Shown: positions 62,329-64,000 of the stretch, in pieces
Layout: every line of letters begins with the position of its first letter
Numbering within the stretch: position 1 is the first letter of the stretch
Notes under the pieces: model-generated
The model's database searches: none
What the model saw: only the letters and a program-made list of their open reading frames with translations
What the model was told of the DNA's origin: nothing
Position numbers and translations under genes: made by a program
From: an uncultured Prochlorococcus sp.
Lineage (GTDB): Bacteria; Cyanobacteriota; Cyanobacteriia; PCC-6307; Cyanobiaceae
Direction: 5' to 3'
DNA: 64,000 nt
NCBI GenBank assembly: GCA_902539115.1
Contig: CACBHP010000002.1
Location: 39,800-103,799, forward strand

Positions 62329-63516
62329 TTACCTTGACGCTCTTAATAAGATTTTTTTTAATGTGTTGGAATATTCTTGAATTTGTTCTTCATTAATTGT
62401 TGGGTGAACAAGAAGCATTAAACTTGTTTCGCCAAGTTCATTAGCTATAGGAAGATGCATTTTTGGATTTAAATCTAATTCTTTAAAACATTTCTCTAAA
62501 TAAATTTCACTACAAGTACCAGTTAAAGCAGGGTACCCAGCGTCAGCTATTTCAGAAAGAATTCTTTGCCTTGACCAATCTTCTGCTAACAAATCTTTTT
62601 TTAAATAAACATAAAATTTATACCAAGCATGTTTCATATTTTCATTTGGAAAAGGTATTCTCAAAATTTCAAGATCATTGAATTTTTCTGCAAAAAGTTT
62701 TGCATTCTTTTCGCGTTTTAATCTCCAAGAGGGAAGCTTCTTTATTTGCTGACGACCTATAGCACTTTGTAGCTCTGTTAACCTTAAATTAGTTCCGAAA
62801 TTAGTATGTATTAAGTTATAACCAATCGACTTTTTATTTTCCAACATCAAATCTAAATCTTTTCCATGATCTTTAAAAGATCGAATAAATTCCCAATGTT
62901 GTTTTTTTGAAGTGGTTACCATCCCTCCTTCACCTCCAGTGGAAATAATTTTATCTTGACAGAAACTCCATGCTGACAATTCTCCGAAGGTGCCGACTGA
63001 CTTGAATTTACCGTTTACTTTTATTTCAGCACCATGAGCCTGGGCACAATCCTCAATTACAGGAATATTATAACTATTTGCAAGATCGCAGATTTTTTCC
63101 ATATCAGCTGGCCAACCTCCAATATGAACAACAACAATTGCTTTGGTTTTTTTTGTAATTAGAGGTTCTATGGTATCGACAGTTATTGCTCCTGAATTTC
63201 TGTCTACATCTGCAAATATTGGTTTGGCATTCAGTAGGACAGCGGAGGATGATGTAGCAATAAAAGTCCTTGGGGTAGTAATTATTTCATCACCCTCTTT
63301 TATTCCCAAAGATAAGTAAGCAACAATTAGAGCTAAAGAACCATTTGCAATTGCAACTGAATATTTAGAACCATTCCATTCAGCAAATTCTTTTTCAAAT
63401 AATTTACCTTGATCACCAGTCCAATAGTTAACCTTTCCGGAACTTAAAATTTCTTTAACAGCATCAATTTGAGCTTGATCAAAATAAGGCCATGAGTTAA
63501 TTTTATTTGCATTCAT
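62329..63516 (-). CDS. DegT/DnrJ/EryC1-family sugar aminotransferase
   Basis: 395 aa; 'YSVAIANGSLALIVAYLSLGIKEGDEIITTPRTF', 'VIEDCAQAHGAEI', 'SFCQDKIISTGGEGGMV'. Confidence 0.94.
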   Translation of the reverse strand: MNANKINSWPYFDQAQIDAVKEILSSGKVNYWTGDQGKLFEKEFAEWNGSKYSVAIANGSLALIVAYLSLGIKEGDEIITTPRTFIATSSSAVLLNAKPIFADVDRNSGAITVDTIEPLITKKTKAIVVVHIGGWPADMEKICDLANSYNIPVIEDCAQAHGAEIKVNGKFKSVGTFGELSAWSFCQDKIISTGGEGGMVTTSKKQHWEFIRSFKDHGKDLDLMLENKKSIGYNLIHTNFGTNLRLTELQSAIGRQQIKKLPSWRLKREKNAKLFAEKFNDLEILRIPFPNENMKHAWYKFYVYLKKDLLAEDWSRQRILSEIADAGYPALTGTCSEIYLEKCFKELDLNPKMHLPIANELGETSLMLLVHPTINEEQIQEYSNTLKKILLRASR

Positions 63517-63642
63517 AGTTTAAGAATATAGTTAATATTTAAAAACTTGAATTTTAAAAATATATTTCTACAATACCTATTTTTTTTTAAAATAGTTTTA
63601 ATTTTCATTAACTTAACTCCAAAATTTTGACTTGAAAACTTG

Positions 63643-64000
63643 TTAATATAATCCACAGAAATCCATAAACGTAATATTTTCCGCATGCTTTGAATTAAAT
63701 TCTTTATGAGCAACAAGACCTACTAAGATATCTACTTGCAACAATATTTCTTCATAATCAACCAAATTAATATTTTCGTGAAATGAAATATTTGGTTCAC
63801 AAGCAATAACATTCTCAGATTCTTTTAAAAGATTTAAAACTATTTCTAAAGCAGGGGATTCCCTTAAATCTTCTACATCAGCTTTAAATGTTAATCCTAA
63901 GCATCCAATAATAGGCTTCCTCCCATTAGCCTTATAAAAATCTTTTGATTTAAGTAAAATTTTTTCTATCACCCACTTGGTTTTCTTTATATTTACTTTT
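63643..64000 (-). CDS. wecC: UDP-N-acetyl-D-mannosamine dehydrogenase, C-terminal part (truncated by window edge)
   Basis: 'VNIKKTKWVIEKILLKSK...IIGCLGLTFKADVEDLRESPALEIVLNLLKE...FMDFCGLY*'; reading frame remains open to the window end. Confidence 0.85.
   Translation of the reverse strand, partial: KVNIKKTKWVIEKILLKSKDFYKANGRKPIIGCLGLTFKADVEDLRESPALEIVLNLLKESENVIACEPNISFHENINLVDYEEILLQVDILVGLVAHKEFNSKHAENITFMDFCGLY

Noticed and set aside
63513-63716. 67-aa minus-strand ORF between wecC and the aminotransferase
   Set aside because: Overlaps the wecC 3' end in another frame; low-complexity basic/hydrophobic translation

Overview
AT-rich window read as a high-light-type Prochlorococcus genome, inferred from Pcb antenna, porin and core gene content. 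Positions 1 to ~28.4 kb are mostly chromosomal backbone: som/OprB-like porin, glyQ, an IsiA-like Pcb antenna next to flavodoxin isiB, sppA, aroH, rpmH-rnpA-PH-yidC-AAA-serS-rseP-rpsN-pnp, cysQ and rsmI. A tRNA-Arg(TCT) at 28509-28582 marks the change to a ~35 kb surface-polysaccharide island (28.7 kb to the window end). The island holds nucleotide-sugar enzymes, glycosyltransferases, methyltransferases, two kinds of flippase and a translationally coupled heptose-nucleotide operon (gmhA, hddA, fused hddC-gmhB). Items not on the ORF track: a Wzy-like polymerase pseudogene broken by several stops/frameshifts (~33.59-34.90 kb), a decayed asparagine-synthetase-like C-terminal remnant (~54.65-55.03 kb), a ~57-aa ORF (4474-4647) and rpmH. 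No CRISPR array, rRNA, transposase or integrase was recognised. I did not find a clearly new defence or mobile system. The best leads are the decayed genes and heptose operon in the island, and the isiB/Pcb pair.
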